Positions 9,685 to 19,037 of a stretch of 64,000 bases of DNA are shown here, piece by piece. The DNA lies in the NCBI RefSeq assembly GCF_014897815.1, contig NZ_JABUZG010000083.1, positions 34,904-98,903 on the forward strand, given 5' to 3'. Below the pieces are notes generated by a model. It saw only the letters and a list, made by a program, of their open reading frames with translations, was not told the origin of the DNA and did no database searches. A program made the position numbers and the translations under genes. Source of the DNA: Psychrobacter sp. PG1. GTDB lineage: Bacteria > Pseudomonadota > Gammaproteobacteria > Pseudomonadales > Moraxellaceae. The first letter of the stretch is position 1; each line of letters opens with the position of its first letter.

Positions 9685-10656
9685 CTATTTAACAAAGTTA
9701 CCGGTTTGGTAATCCCGAAACGTTTGGCGGAGCTCTTCTTGGGTGTTCATTACAAAGGGTCCATAACCTGCGACTGGTTCGCCGATAGGTTCGCCGCTCA
9801 ATAGTAAAAGCTTGACTGGTGCTTGCTCGCCATTTTCGGTAGCAGGATAATGCAGCTCAATGGCATCAGTAGTCAGTCTTTGCTCAGCTTGCCCATCAGT
9901 ACGGTGCTGAGTTGGCGCATCAAATTGAATCAAATTGCCAGCACTGACTGACGTACCATTGACTAGTAGTTCACCTTCTTGTATCAGCAGTAGCGTATTG
10001 TGGGTGTTGGGCACTTTTAGCGTCGTCGCACCCGCAGTATGCAGCTCAATATCCCATAAGTTAATCGGAGTAAAGGTATTTGCCGCGCCTGTGATTTCTT
10101 GCCATGCACCAGCAATGATAGCCGCCTTACCAATAATCGTCGTTTGGTGGTCTGGGTTGCTGCTATCGATCAACTCAACGATAGGCAGATCTGCCCGTTT
10201 GATGCTTTGATAGTTTGGGTCGGTTAGTTTGTGCGCACTTGGCAAGTTAACCCACAGTTGCACCATACTGAAGACCCCACCGCGTTGACCGAAAGCCTCG
10301 GAATGGAACTCTTCGTGCATGATGCCACGACCTGCGGTCATCCATTGCACATCGCCTTTTTGAATAATCCCTTGCCCGCCCACTGAATCGGCATGACTGA
10401 TTTCACCTTCGTAGGCGATAGTGACGGTTTCAAAGCCTTTGTGTGGATGCTGTCCAACCCCATGCGGCTGTGTTTTATAATTGGGGTTCGGATCAAAGGT
10501 CGTTGGTTTGCCATAATCGAATAATAAAAAAGGGTCGGTATGGCTATAATTAAAATGAGGGTTGTCGTCAAGATGGTTGATTAAGGTCTTTACATAAAAA
10601 CCGTCACCTACCCAGTGCGGCGCTTTATCACCATGAATATTTTTAATAGGACGCAT
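9685..10656 (-). CDS. Pirin family protein
   Basis: 323 residues with two cupin folds, the normal pirin layout. Metal ligands expected from human pirin align with H70 and H72 (GQHPHKGFETVT) and H114 and E116 (RGIMHEEFHS), so a metal site should be intact. Bacterial pirins include quercetin 2,3-dioxygenase activity (YhhW type) and regulatory roles; which applies cannot be told from sequence. The C-terminal domain ends with YGPFVMNTQEEL, a common pirin signature. It shares a terminator region with the convergent ene-reductase gene. Confidence 0.92.
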   Translation of the reverse strand: MRPIKNIHGDKAPHWVGDGFYVKTLINHLDDNPHFNYSHTDPFLLFDYGKPTTFDPNPNYKTQPHGVGQHPHKGFETVTIAYEGEISHADSVGGQGIIQKGDVQWMTAGRGIMHEEFHSEAFGQRGGVFSMVQLWVNLPSAHKLTDPNYQSIKRADLPIVELIDSSNPDHQTTIIGKAAIIAGAWQEITGAANTFTPINLWDIELHTAGATTLKVPNTHNTLLLIQEGELLVNGTSVSAGNLIQFDAPTQHRTDGQAEQRLTTDAIELHYPATENGEQAPVKLLLLSGEPIGEPVAGYGPFVMNTQEELRQTFRDYQTGNFVK

Positions 10657-10925
10657 TTATTACCTCGTCAGACAAAACGTATTTTTTAATAAAAAAGTTC
10701 TGTTAAGTTACGCTACATTTATAGCTACCTATATTGTGTTTATTTTAATAATTTATCAAGGGCTAATATAGATAAAAGGCAACTTAAGTAGAATAAAAAT
10801 AGGGGTATCTCATTAGGGCGTGGTGGGCGTTTAGCCATGGCACTGTTTATAAGTGCTGTCTGTAAACACTGCTGATAAGCACTGTTTATGATTAAGCAAT
10901 GCCAAATCGTTATGATTAAATGAGG

Positions 10926-12242
10926 TTAAACCACTTCACCGCACACAAAGCCACTGGCCCATGCCCATTGGAAGTTATAACCGCCAAGCCAACCAGTAAC
11001 ATCCAGCACTTCACCGATAAAGTATAAGCCCTCTTGCATGTTACTTTGCATGGTCTTTGAGGAGACTTCATCAGTTTTTACGCCGCCGCGGGTCACCTCA
11101 GCGGTACGATAGCCTTCTGTACCAGAGGGTTTGAGCTGCCAGCCATTCAAAGTCGCGCCAAGCTCCGTCAGCCGCTCATCTTTAATATTGGCAAGTTCAG
11201 TGTCTTTGATATCGTCCCAAAGGTGCGTTTGTAGCGCGGCAAGCAGCTTTTTTGGTAACTTATTACTGTCATCGCCACTATCGGTATAATCCGCGACGAC
11301 CGTCCGAATGAGTTGCTTTGGGTGTGATTTTTTGTGCGCAAGGAGCAGCGCTGTCATGTCGATATTTGGCAGCAGGTTGATACTAATGGTCTCGCCAGTG
11401 TGCCAATAATTTGATAGTTGTAGCATAGCAGGGCCTGACAGCCCGCGATGGGTAAACAACATAGGCAATTTAAAAGAGATGCGCTCATTGCTAGCGATGA
11501 CTGGCAAACTAATACCAGCCAAAGATCGAATAAGCTCACCCGTTTTATCCGTAAAGGTAAAAGGCACTAAGCTGGCATCGGTTGCGATCAGCGTGTGCCC
11601 AAATTGCTGCGCCAATTCATATCCTAAACCACTGGCTCCCATCGTTGGAATAGACAGTCCGCCCGTGGCGACCACGAGTGACTCACAGCGGTAGCCTGTT
11701 TGCGGCAGTTTGGTTTGATTGGCGGATTCTTTTCTCTCTTGCTTTTCTTTTTTACTAAACTGCTTGCTGGTCAGTAATTCAAATTTGGCGTTCTTGTCAT
11801 TTTCGATAGCTTGTACACTGTCAATCTGCGCATTTAGCTTTACTTGTACACCAGCTGCCGTACATTCCGCGAGGAGCATGGTCAAAATATCTTGCGCTGA
11901 ATCATCACAAAATAGCTGACCATGTTCGCGCTCATGATAAGGGATTTTATGTGCTGCCACCATACCGATAAATTCCCAGCTGGGATAACGACTGAGCGCG
12001 GATTTACAGAAATGTTGATTGGCACCGATAAAGTGCTCAGGCTCCACATAATAATTGGTAAAGTTGCAGCGTCCACCACCTGACATGAGGATTTTTTTGC
12101 CCGCTTTATTGGCATGGTCTAATACCAGTACGCGGCGACCACGGCGACCCGCTGTGAGCGCACAGTATAGCCCTGACGCGCCAGCGCCGATGATGATGAC
12201 ATCATAGTGGGTGTATTGTGATGCATTGCGGTGATTGCTCAT
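10926..12242 (-). CDS. BaiN/RdsA-family NAD(P)/FAD-dependent oxidoreductase (YhiN/HI0933 type)
   Basis: 438 residues. FAD-binding starts with DVIIIGAGASGLYCAL (14-29), followed by the family signature KKILMSGGGRCNFTN (49-63). The C-terminus has GGVKTDEVSSKTM, YFIGEVLDVTGWLGGYNFQWAW and a final glycine-rich helix, all typical of this flavoprotein family. Physiological function in most bacteria is unresolved. A charged insertion around 160-180 (KKEKQERKESANQ) lies in the variable insert domain. The start is supported by the adjacent GxGxxG motif. Divergent from acs across a 549-bp gap. Confidence 0.9.
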   Translation of the reverse strand: MSNHRNASQYTHYDVIIIGAGASGLYCALTAGRRGRRVLVLDHANKAGKKILMSGGGRCNFTNYYVEPEHFIGANQHFCKSALSRYPSWEFIGMVAAHKIPYHEREHGQLFCDDSAQDILTMLLAECTAAGVQVKLNAQIDSVQAIENDKNAKFELLTSKQFSKKEKQERKESANQTKLPQTGYRCESLVVATGGLSIPTMGASGLGYELAQQFGHTLIATDASLVPFTFTDKTGELIRSLAGISLPVIASNERISFKLPMLFTHRGLSGPAMLQLSNYWHTGETISINLLPNIDMTALLLAHKKSHPKQLIRTVVADYTDSGDDSNKLPKKLLAALQTHLWDDIKDTELANIKDERLTELGATLNGWQLKPSGTEGYRTAEVTRGGVKTDEVSSKTMQSNMQEGLYFIGEVLDVTGWLGGYNFQWAWASGFVCGEVV

Positions 12243-12791
12243 GGTCGTCTCATAAAATAATAGGTTTAAAAACCAGCCACCAAATCGGTCATCGAATCAA
12301 CAACAGAGTCGATTGCTTATCTTTATAGCAGCAGGTCAATAAGAGGGTTTAGTGAAGGGTATATTTTGGCGTCGTATTTCGCGTGTAGCTATTGTCCATA
12401 TTTCATACAAGGTTACAAGGATTAAATGTCATATCATTATCTGATATCTGGACGGTGATGCCTTTGTTTATACCAAAATCAAAATTTGTGCCAAAATCAA
12501 ACATGTTTTAAATTGGCCAATACCAATACCAATACCAATACCAATACCAATAGTAAAGGCGAGTAGATGCAAAACCACACCTCGTCAATAAATTTTATCA
12601 TGGGTGATCAAGTATACCGCTATATAGGCATATTGTTATGAATGGCTGTTGATACCTTGCAACCGTTCTGCTTATTTGTCAAACTAACCGTGAGTGTCAC
12701 ACATTATGGAAGATGACCCTTATCACCTGTACAGGCAGTCGTTTTCGACCGTTATGCGTGCAGGTCATAATAATTAAAAAGGACAAATACG
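12243..12791. other. 549-bp divergent intergenic region between the BaiN-type gene and acs
   Basis: No ORF with coding character. It contains the CCAATA tandem repeat and the 5' regions of both flanking genes. Confidence 0.55.
12517..12552. repeat. Tandem repeat, six perfect copies of CCAATA
   Basis: Six head-to-tail copies of CCAATA lie about 240 bp upstream of acs and 275 bp upstream of the divergent BaiN-type gene. A looser pair of CCAAAATCAAA words lies just before it. Confidence 0.95.
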
Positions 12792-14753
12792 ATGACTCAA
12801 AAATCATTCCCCATTGCGGCCGAATTTATCGCTGCTGCCAATACTACCGCTGAACAATACCGCGAAGACTACGAAAAATCTATCGAATCACCTCAGGCTA
12901 ATGATGCTTTTTGGGCGAAGCGTGCCGAGCTGATCGATTGGATAAAAAAACCGACCAAAATCAGCGACGTTAACTATGATTTGGATGATTTTCGCATAAA
13001 ATGGTTTGAGGACGGCGAGTTGAATATCTCTGTCAATTGTCTCGACCGACATGTCAAAAAAAATCCTTACAAGCCTGCCATTATTTGGGAGGGTGATCAC
13101 CCTTCACTGCACAAAATCATCTCCTTTAAAGAGCTGCATCAAGCGGTCTGTCGCTTGGGTAATTCCATGCGTAAGCTTGGGGTCAAAAAAGGCGATCGCG
13201 TGACCTTATATATGCCGATGATACCTGAAGCAATGATAGCGATGCTGGCATGTACACGTATTGGCGCTGTACATTCCGTGGTCTTTGGTGGCTTTTCTGC
13301 TGAGAGCTTGGGTAATCGCCTGATAGACAGTCGCTCAAAAATCATCATTACGGCTGATGAAGGCTTACGTGGTAATAAGCATACGCCGCTCAAAGCCAAT
13401 GTCGATCGGGCACTAGATATGGATGGCACTGATAGCGTGACCAACGTCATTGTCGTTCATCGTACGGGTAATTCTGTACCGATGAGTGGTCGCCGCGATG
13501 TTTGGTATCATAACTTGGTCGATGGCGAGTCAGAACATTGCGAGCCAGAAGTCATGAATGCCGAAGACCCGCTATTTTTATTGTATACCTCTGGCTCTAC
13601 TGGCAAACCTAAAGGTGTGCTGCATACCACGGGCGGCTATATCACCTATGCACTCTCTACTTTTCGAGATGTGTTCGATATTAAAGACGATGACGTCTAC
13701 TGGTGTACTGCGGACGTAGGCTGGATCACAGGTCATACCTATGCAACCTACGCCCCGCTTGCCAACGGTACGACGACGGTGATGTTCGAGGGCGTACCAG
13801 AATATCCCACATGGGCACGCATCGGTCATATTATCGATAAGCACGATGTGACCATTCTGTACACTGCACCGACGGCGATTCGAGCGATGATGAAGGAGGG
13901 TGATGTCTTTGTGCGGGAGTCTGATCGTTCAAGTTTGCGGCTACTCGGAACAGTCGGCGAGCCGATCAATCCAGAAGCATGGGATTGGTATTATCATGTC
14001 GTCGGCGGTGGCAAGTGTCCGATTGTAGATACTTGGTGGCAAACTGAGACAGGCGGCATCCTCATGGCACCGATACCAGGCACGGTCGCCCTTAAGCCGG
14101 GCGCAGCGATGAATCCTTTGTATGGTATCAAGCCAGAGATTGTTGATAGTGACGGTACTATGCTAGAAGGCTCTGCTGAAGGAAACCTAGCAATTAACAG
14201 CAGTTGGCCGGGGCAAATGCGTACCATTTATAATGACCATGAGCGTTTTTTACAGACGTACTTTAGTGAGTATCCCGGTTATTATTTCACTGGTGATGGG
14301 GCGCAGCGTGATGAAGATGGACATTACTGGATCACGGGTCGCGTCGATGATGTGCTTAACGTCGCAGGGCATCGTCTGGGAACAGCAGAGATTGAGAGCG
14401 CCGTGGTCGCGCATCCTGCGACAGCGGAGGCCGCCATTGTTGGAATGCCGCACGAGATTCGCGGCATGGGCGTTTGTGCCTTTATTATTCTAAAATCGGG
14501 TGAAAAAGAGACAGAGGCGCTAAAGGCTGAGCTGAATCGACATGTTCGCGCTGAGATTGGTCCGATTGCCAATTTGGATGCTATTCATATCGTTGAGGCA
14601 CTACCCAAAACCCGCTCGGGCAAAATTATGCGCCGTATTTTACGTAACCTTGCAGCAGGTCAATATGTTGGTTTGGGTGATTTGTCTACTCTTGCGGATA
14701 GCTCGGTGATTAATCAGCTGGTTGAGGTAGTCAAAGCTGCGCGAGGAGAGTAG
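12792..14753 (+). CDS. acs: Acetyl-CoA synthetase
   Basis: 653 residues, matching E. coli Acs (652). It converts acetate, ATP and CoA to acetyl-CoA, AMP and PPi. Motifs in order: [13 protein letters not shown] (about 263-275, AMP-binding P-loop), WWQTETGG (near 415), [20 protein letters not shown] (about 497-516), [17 protein letters not shown] and [11 protein letters not shown] with K611, the lysine normally controlled by acetylation. AAAAGGA precedes ATG 12792. It provides high-affinity acetate use, complementing the low-affinity ackA-pta route at 35473-39076. A terminator follows at 14806-14838. Confidence 0.95.
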   Translation: MTQKSFPIAAEFIAAANTTAEQYREDYEKSIESPQANDAFWAKRAELIDWIKKPTKISDVNYDLDDFRIKWFEDGELNISVNCLDRHVKKNPYKPAIIWEGDHPSLHKIISFKELHQAVCRLGNSMRKLGVKKGDRVTLYMPMIPEAMIAMLACTRIGAVHSVVFGGFSAESLGNRLIDSRSKIIITADEGLRGNKHTPLKANVDRALDMDGTDSVTNVIVVHRTGNSVPMSGRRDVWYHNLVDGESEHCEPEVMNAEDPLFLLYTSGSTGKPKGVLHTTGGYITYALSTFRDVFDIKDDDVYWCTADVGWITGHTYATYAPLANGTTTVMFEGVPEYPTWARIGHIIDKHDVTILYTAPTAIRAMMKEGDVFVRESDRSSLRLLGTVGEPINPEAWDWYYHVVGGGKCPIVDTWWQTETGGILMAPIPGTVALKPGAAMNPLYGIKPEIVDSDGTMLEGSAEGNLAINSSWPGQMRTIYNDHERFLQTYFSEYPGYYFTGDGAQRDEDGHYWITGRVDDVLNVAGHRLGTAEIESAVVAHPATAEAAIVGMPHEIRGMGVCAFIILKSGEKETEALKAELNRHVRAEIGPIANLDAIHIVEALPKTRSGKIMRRILRNLAAGQYVGLGDLSTLADSSVINQLVEVVKAARGE

Positions 14754-14805
14754 GCTAAATTATCGATTAAAAGCACGTTCAATAAATAGACGATTAGCGT
14801 TCAGA

Positions 14806-14838
14806 AAAGTCATGTTATGAAAACTAGCATGGCTTTTT
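14806..14838 (+). terminator. Rho-independent terminator of acs
   Basis: AAGTCATG pairs with CATGGCTT (one G-U pair), followed by a T-run, 53 bp after the acs stop codon. Confidence 0.75.
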
Positions 14839-14983
14839 TACGCAGACGATATTGATATCAACAAACTTTAAAGGTTCAATACTTTCTATAACCACCTTAT
14901 CTAACGATAACCATATTATCTAAAACATTCCTACTATTATCACTCTCTTTTTTATCCAACATTATATGAGGCCTGCTGTCATT

Positions 14984-16177
14984 ATGACCAATCACTCTTT
15001 GCCCGCTGTCGCTACAGAATCACCAAAAATCGCTATCATTGGTGGTGGTTTGACGGGGCTGTTTACCGCTACATTATTAGAGCGCGCCTTTGCTCAGTAC
15101 ATAGCACAAGATAGTGAGCAAACACCCTTACCGCAAATTACTGTCTTTGAAAAGTCACGTAGCGTAGGGCGTTTAGCCACTCGATATCGTACTGATAGCC
15201 ACACTGGCAAAAACTGGCAATGGGCATTTGGGGCGCAGTTTTTTACGGCTAAGACGGCAAGTTTTAAGCAATTCATTACGCCTTGGTTAGAGACGGGATT
15301 GCTACAGCCATGGTGCGCGCAGGTGATCGATTTAACGCCAGCGAATCATGATACTCAATCGCCTGATATCCAAGCGCCCGATATTCAGAGTAAGGAGCAA
15401 TGGAACGCCACGCAAGCCCGCTATATTAGTACGCCAAAAATGACCAGTTGGGGACGTACACTGGCTGATGAGTTGCAGTACAGCACCATAAAATTTAAAA
15501 CCCGCGTTGCGCCATTGGCTCAATTTGACAGGTCTATAGCGGCAAAGGTTGATAAAAAAACTGAGCTATTTGACGAGACTGGTGCGAGTCTAGGTCACTT
15601 TGACTGGGTGATATGTACCGCGCCTAATGGTCAGACCATAGAGCTAATGGCAGAGAGCGGCTTTGCTGAGCAAGCCAAGATTTCTGAGCCAAAAATGCTA
15701 GCTTGCTATACGCTGATGCTGGGGTGGGATAATTTTGATACATTACCAAAAATGTTAAGCGCTCAAGCAGCGCCACGCTGGGATGTGGCTTATCTCAATC
15801 ACTCTATACTCGATAGAATATTTATCGAGCACCAAAAACCTGCTCGCGATGACCTGCTACCCAGTGTCACTATTCATGCGCGCAACGATTGGTCAGAGCA
15901 GCATGTCGATGACGATATGGAGACGATTAAAGTGCAGTTATTAATAGCTGCCAAGCAAGCATTGAATTGGAATGATGAACATGCTCCTAGCCAAATAGAT
16001 TGCCATCGTTGGCGTTATGCCGCCACTGTCACTGATAGTGATAAAGAAGTATTAGGCATCTTGATAGACGAGTCTCATCAATGGATTGTCAGTGGTGATT
16101 GGTGCGGACAAGGCAATATCGAAAGTTGCTATCAAATGGCGCAACAGACGGTTGAGGCAATTAACAAAGCAAAATAA
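14984..16177 (+). CDS. NAD(P)/FAD-dependent amine-oxidase-like (renalase-like) protein
   Basis: 397 residues from ATG 14984, which has GAGG 12 nt upstream; an ATG at 14966 would add six residues but has no visible ribosome site. The N-terminus IAIIGGGLTGLFTATLLE is a Rossmann FAD site, followed by VFEKSRSVGRLATRY, the glutamate- and GG-type continuation of the NAD/FAD-dependent oxidoreductase family (COG3380, renalase-like). WAFGAQFFTAKT follows as in that family, and the C-terminal SGDWCGQGNIESCYQ closes the FAD site. Substrate unknown. Long hydrophilic segments (125-145) look variable. Followed 78 bp later by the MgtC-like gene. Confidence 0.82.
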   Translation: MTNHSLPAVATESPKIAIIGGGLTGLFTATLLERAFAQYIAQDSEQTPLPQITVFEKSRSVGRLATRYRTDSHTGKNWQWAFGAQFFTAKTASFKQFITPWLETGLLQPWCAQVIDLTPANHDTQSPDIQAPDIQSKEQWNATQARYISTPKMTSWGRTLADELQYSTIKFKTRVAPLAQFDRSIAAKVDKKTELFDETGASLGHFDWVICTAPNGQTIELMAESGFAEQAKISEPKMLACYTLMLGWDNFDTLPKMLSAQAAPRWDVAYLNHSILDRIFIEHQKPARDDLLPSVTIHARNDWSEQHVDDDMETIKVQLLIAAKQALNWNDEHAPSQIDCHRWRYAATVTDSDKEVLGILIDESHQWIVSGDWCGQGNIESCYQMAQQTVEAINKAK

Positions 16178-16255
16178 TGGCCAAGTTTACTTAGCGACTG
16201 CGCTATCCGAAACTGGACTTTAAGGGTGTTTTCTTAATATGAAAAGGTGATAACG

Positions 16256-16684
16256 ATGTTTGGATTCGACATAGATTTAGAGCTGATGGGCTATCATTTT
16301 TTCCAGTTGGGCATCGCCTTTGTATTGTCATTACCGATTGCTCTTAATCGTGAGATGAAAGACAACGGCGCGGGGTTAAGGACGTTTCCACTGGTAACCA
16401 TTGCTTCATGCGCGTTTATGTTGGTTGGTATGGATATTTATGATGCTACTGGTGAAGCGAGAATCATGTATGCCATCATCACAGGTATGGGATTTATCGG
16501 TGGTGGGGCGATTTTTAAAAATGAAAAAGGCTCAAAGGGCACTGCCACGGCAGCGAGCTTATGGAATACAGGTGCCATCGGTATTTCGGTGGCTTACGGT
16601 CGTTATGAGATTGCCATTATATTATCGGTCGTTGGTTTTTTGATTTTGCAATTCTCAGAGCCCTTTAAAGTTAAAAAACACTAA
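16256..16684 (+). CDS. MgtC/SapB-family membrane protein
   Basis: 142 residues from ATG 16256; the upstream in-frame GTG at 16247 overlaps the AAAAGG ribosome site, so the ATG is preferred. Four hydrophobic helices are visible. Signature parts of the MgtC/SapB/SrpB/YhiD N-terminal domain: SLPIALNREMKDNGAGLRT, GMGFIGGGAIFKN and TAASLWNTGAIGI. Length fits the short form without the C-terminal ACT-like domain of Salmonella MgtC. Members are inner-membrane proteins tied to magnesium or acid stress and to modulation of ATP synthase; the role of the short forms is uncertain. Confidence 0.9.
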   Translation: MFGFDIDLELMGYHFFQLGIAFVLSLPIALNREMKDNGAGLRTFPLVTIASCAFMLVGMDIYDATGEARIMYAIITGMGFIGGGAIFKNEKGSKGTATAASLWNTGAIGISVAYGRYEIAIILSVVGFLILQFSEPFKVKKH

Positions 16685-16817
16685 GCGATGGGTGCGACGA
16701 GTTAACCTGCATATACACTTAAATACTAAAGAGACTATAAATCAATACTATATAGTATTTCTATATCTATATGATATAGCAAAAAATCTATAAATTGTTG
16801 AAAATAAAGGATAGTTT

Positions 16818-17069
16818 ATGAGTACCAGATTGAGAGGTAGTGGGCTGACTTGTGCCATGCTAGCACGAGGGGATAAGCAGGTTTTATGCGCGGTCAGTAA
16901 TGAGAGCGACGAGCAAGCGATGGCTAGTATCGATAGCACTGAATATGATTCGCTAAGGCACATTATTTCTTTTGAAAATGATAAATTCTCCTGTAAAGAA
17001 GGCGTTGAATGGCAATGCGCCATACCAGTAAAAAAAGTAGAACTTTTTTATGATGATCTAAATCTATAG
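16818..17069 (+). CDS. Small conserved-looking protein, paralog 1 of a tandem pair
   Basis: 83 residues, no family recognised. It starts MSTRLRGSGLTCAML and is clearly related to the next gene: shared pattern LRGSxLTxxML..G, CAV, SDExAM, DS, I-S--N, F-C--G--W--A-P-K and a final D--L. AAAGGA lies about 9 nt before the ATG. No signal peptide or membrane helix; acidic and cytoplasmic by appearance. Three cysteines, of which the CAV and FSC/FYC positions are shared with the paralog. Conservation between the two copies, in the presence of much divergence, supports both being real genes. Confidence 0.75.
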   Translation: MSTRLRGSGLTCAMLARGDKQVLCAVSNESDEQAMASIDSTEYDSLRHIISFENDKFSCKEGVEWQCAIPVKKVELFYDDLNL

Positions 17070-17192
17070 CCGCTTATAACTGAAAATTTGTGTATTAATT
17101 TGTAATACTTTAATTGAAAATAAAGCTACCCAAATTGCTAAGAAACAGTTATATTCGTATAACATAATATACAAAATAGTACGAAGTTAGAG

Positions 17193-17438
17193 GTGAATAT
17201 AGTGCTTAGAGGAAGTGAGCTGACTCGTGTAATGCTTGAGCATGGCTGCCATGAGATATGGTGTGCGGTAGATGATAATAGTGATGAAGAAGCTATGTGT
17301 GATCAAGATTCAAACGATTTTACTGCCCAAATCGTGTCTTATCATAACAACAGATTCTATTGTACTGCTGGTACTGCGTGGCTATTCGCTGTGCCAATCA
17401 AAATAACGGCGATGACATTGAGTGATGTAAAGCTCTAA
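17193..17438 (+). CDS. Small protein, paralog 2 of the tandem pair
   Basis: 81 residues from GTG 17193, which aligns end-to-end with the start of the 16818 paralog (M-x-x-x-LRGS). A GTG at 17202 with better spacing from GAGGT is the alternative start. Shared features: LRGSELTRVML, CAVDDNSDEEAM, a DS pair, FYCTAGTAWLFAVPIK. By eye about 40% of positions match the first copy, so the duplication is old. No known domain recognised. A good terminator follows at 17490-17517, so the two genes may form one unit, with 123 bp between them. Confidence 0.72.
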   Translation: MNIVLRGSELTRVMLEHGCHEIWCAVDDNSDEEAMCDQDSNDFTAQIVSYHNNRFYCTAGTAWLFAVPIKITAMTLSDVKL

Positions 17439-17489
17439 ATACCTTTCTTGGTCTTACTAAGCCATCGCCGACTCATCATTTGTATTATT

Positions 17490-17517
17490 AAAAAACCCAC
17501 CTTATGGTGGGTTTTTT
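17490..17517. terminator. Rho-independent terminator after the paralog pair
   Basis: AAAAAACCCACC, a short loop TTAT, then GGTGGGTTTTTT: near-perfect stem with a T-run, 52 bp after the second paralog stop. Confidence 0.92.
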
Positions 17518-18208
17518 ATAATAAGCAATATGCCGCTTCTTAAATTATTGCTCAAACAATACAGATTTTGCAGATAGTCATACTTGTATATGACAAGAAC
17601 CTTTAACTAAGCATGAATTACAGGCAAAAAAGAGCCCACAGAGGAGGAACTGTGGGCCGAGGAAAACTGATCGTGTAAAGGAACTACAGAGGCAGTGGTT
17701 GTGACCTATTGTTATTATGAGTTTTGCTATATTAACTAATATTAGGGTGGTGGTGCTTAATTCAATAACTGCATATATTTACTTACATATTTAAGTGTAC
17801 AAGTGTTTTTATCAGAACCGCTATCATAGCGCAATTGACAGCGGTTTGGCTATTTTGGTTACATGACATTACGTTTAGAGCTTATGAGAGAGAAAATTAA
17901 CGTCGTATTGCATCTCCAGTAGATGAGTCTTTTATTCGTGTCATATCTAACATTGAAAAATGCCTATCAAAGTTTTGTAGTTATATATGAAAGATTGATT
18001 AATTTTAATAGTCATTCCACTATAAAAATATTACTGCGTTAACCTCGCTTGAAATAGTAAAGAGACATCTACACTCGGATGTCTTGTACAATTTTTAAAT
18101 TCAACTGACTATATCGATAACTGAATAGCTAAAGAGATGGCATGACGACCTGCGTGAAAAATGCTAAGCTATCTACCATTAATATGTCTATATAAAACTG
18201 GGTTTGCC
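17518..18208. other. About 690-bp gene-free region upstream of pgsA
   Basis: No ORF longer than a few dozen codons with coding character. It contains a GGA-rich hairpin (17629-17700, listed separately), a palindrome CTTGTATATGACAAG near 17584-17598, and a hairpin AGACATC...GATGTCT at 18062-18083 followed at a distance by a T-run, possibly a weak terminator. Confidence 0.55.
17629..17700 (+). ncRNA. Candidate structured RNA with GGA-loop hairpin
   Basis: GCCCACAG (17634-17641) and CTGTGGGC (17650-17657) form a perfect 8-bp stem around the loop AGGAGGAA, followed by CGAGGAAAAC and AAAGGAACT. Four GGA trinucleotides fall at 17643, 17646, 17661 and 17680 with no start codon suitably spaced from any. 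GGA in hairpin loops is the CsrA/RsmA binding signature, so a CsrA-sequestering RNA is possible. No clear promoter or terminator was seen, so transcription is unproven. Confidence 0.3.
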
Positions 18209-18880
18209 ATGACTGAGAATACGCATTTGCATACGCAGGAGCCGCAAAATACCAAGAGTATTTTTAACTTGCCTAATAACCTTACTATCGCGCGGATTTT
18301 AATGATTCCGCTATTTGTCGCGATTGCTTATTGGCCACCTGCTATGGGAATTGGCATGCCTGCCATCTCAGACAATGTGATTGCGCGGGTCGGTATGAGC
18401 GAGTTTAGTGATAGCTTGTTACGCCATTTACTTTTGACTAGCGTTTTTATTATTGCAGCGATTACTGATTGGCTTGATGGATATTTTGCCCGTAAGCTTA
18501 ATGTTATGTCAGCCTTTGGTCGTTTTTTAGACCCCGTCGCTGATAAGTTGATGGTGGCGGCGGCGCTTATTATCTTGGTGCAATGGCATCCCAATATTAT
18601 TATGGCAATCGCCGCGATTGTGATTATCTCGCGTGAGATTGCGGTGTCAGCGCTGCGTGAATGGATGGCAGAGCTGGGCAAAAGTACCAGTGTGGCGGTG
18701 TCGTATGTCGGCAAGCTAAAAACGACGTTTCAAATGGTGGCTATTACGGTACTTTTATTAAACTGGGAATCGCTCGAAACGATCGGTTATGTGCTGATGG
18801 TTGCTGCCGTTATTTTGACGCTATGGTCGATGATGATTTATCTAAGAGCTGCTTGGCCGTATTTAAAGCAAAGCGGGTAA
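18209..18880 (+). CDS. pgsA: CDP-diacylglycerol--glycerol-3-phosphate 3-phosphatidyltransferase
   Basis: 223 residues from ATG 18209 (MTENTHLH); an upstream ATG at 18161 adds 16 hydrophobic residues and cannot be excluded, as neither has a strong ribosome site. The enzyme makes phosphatidylglycerophosphate, the committed step to phosphatidylglycerol and cardiolipin, in the inner membrane. The CDP-alcohol phosphotransferase signature is complete: DWLDGYFAR followed by GRFLDPVADK, giving all conserved Asp residues. FNLPNNLTIARI at the start of the first helix is typical of PgsA. A 55-bp insertion before the catalytic motif (GMPAISDNVIARVGMSEF) is also seen in related Moraxellaceae-type proteins, I believe. 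Terminator at 18921-18956. Confidence 0.93.
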   Translation: MTENTHLHTQEPQNTKSIFNLPNNLTIARILMIPLFVAIAYWPPAMGIGMPAISDNVIARVGMSEFSDSLLRHLLLTSVFIIAAITDWLDGYFARKLNVMSAFGRFLDPVADKLMVAAALIILVQWHPNIIMAIAAIVIISREIAVSALREWMAELGKSTSVAVSYVGKLKTTFQMVAITVLLLNWESLETIGYVLMVAAVILTLWSMMIYLRAAWPYLKQSG

Positions 18881-18920
18881 ATCTATAACGCAGATATGGT
18901 CAACAAACAACATAGACAAC

Positions 18921-18956
18921 AAAAAACGCCAGTCGCATTAGCCGCTGGCGTTTTTT
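18921..18956. terminator. Rho-independent terminator of pgsA
   Basis: AACGCCAG, loop TCGCATTAGCCG, CTGGCGTT plus a T-run. The same stem and nearly the same loop recur at 20173-20205. Confidence 0.92.
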
Positions 18957-19037
18957 ATGGTCTGTTTGAAATACGGCTGATGTTGCCTATTTGCCTTAGA
19001 CATTGTTCGTATGGTTGATATATACTCGAAATTATTA

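Noticed and set aside
12690..12705. GTGAGTGTCACA before acs as a CRP site
   Set aside because: The half-sites are too close for the CRP consensus (TGTGA-N6-TCACA), so I do not call it, though acs is CRP-controlled in other bacteria.
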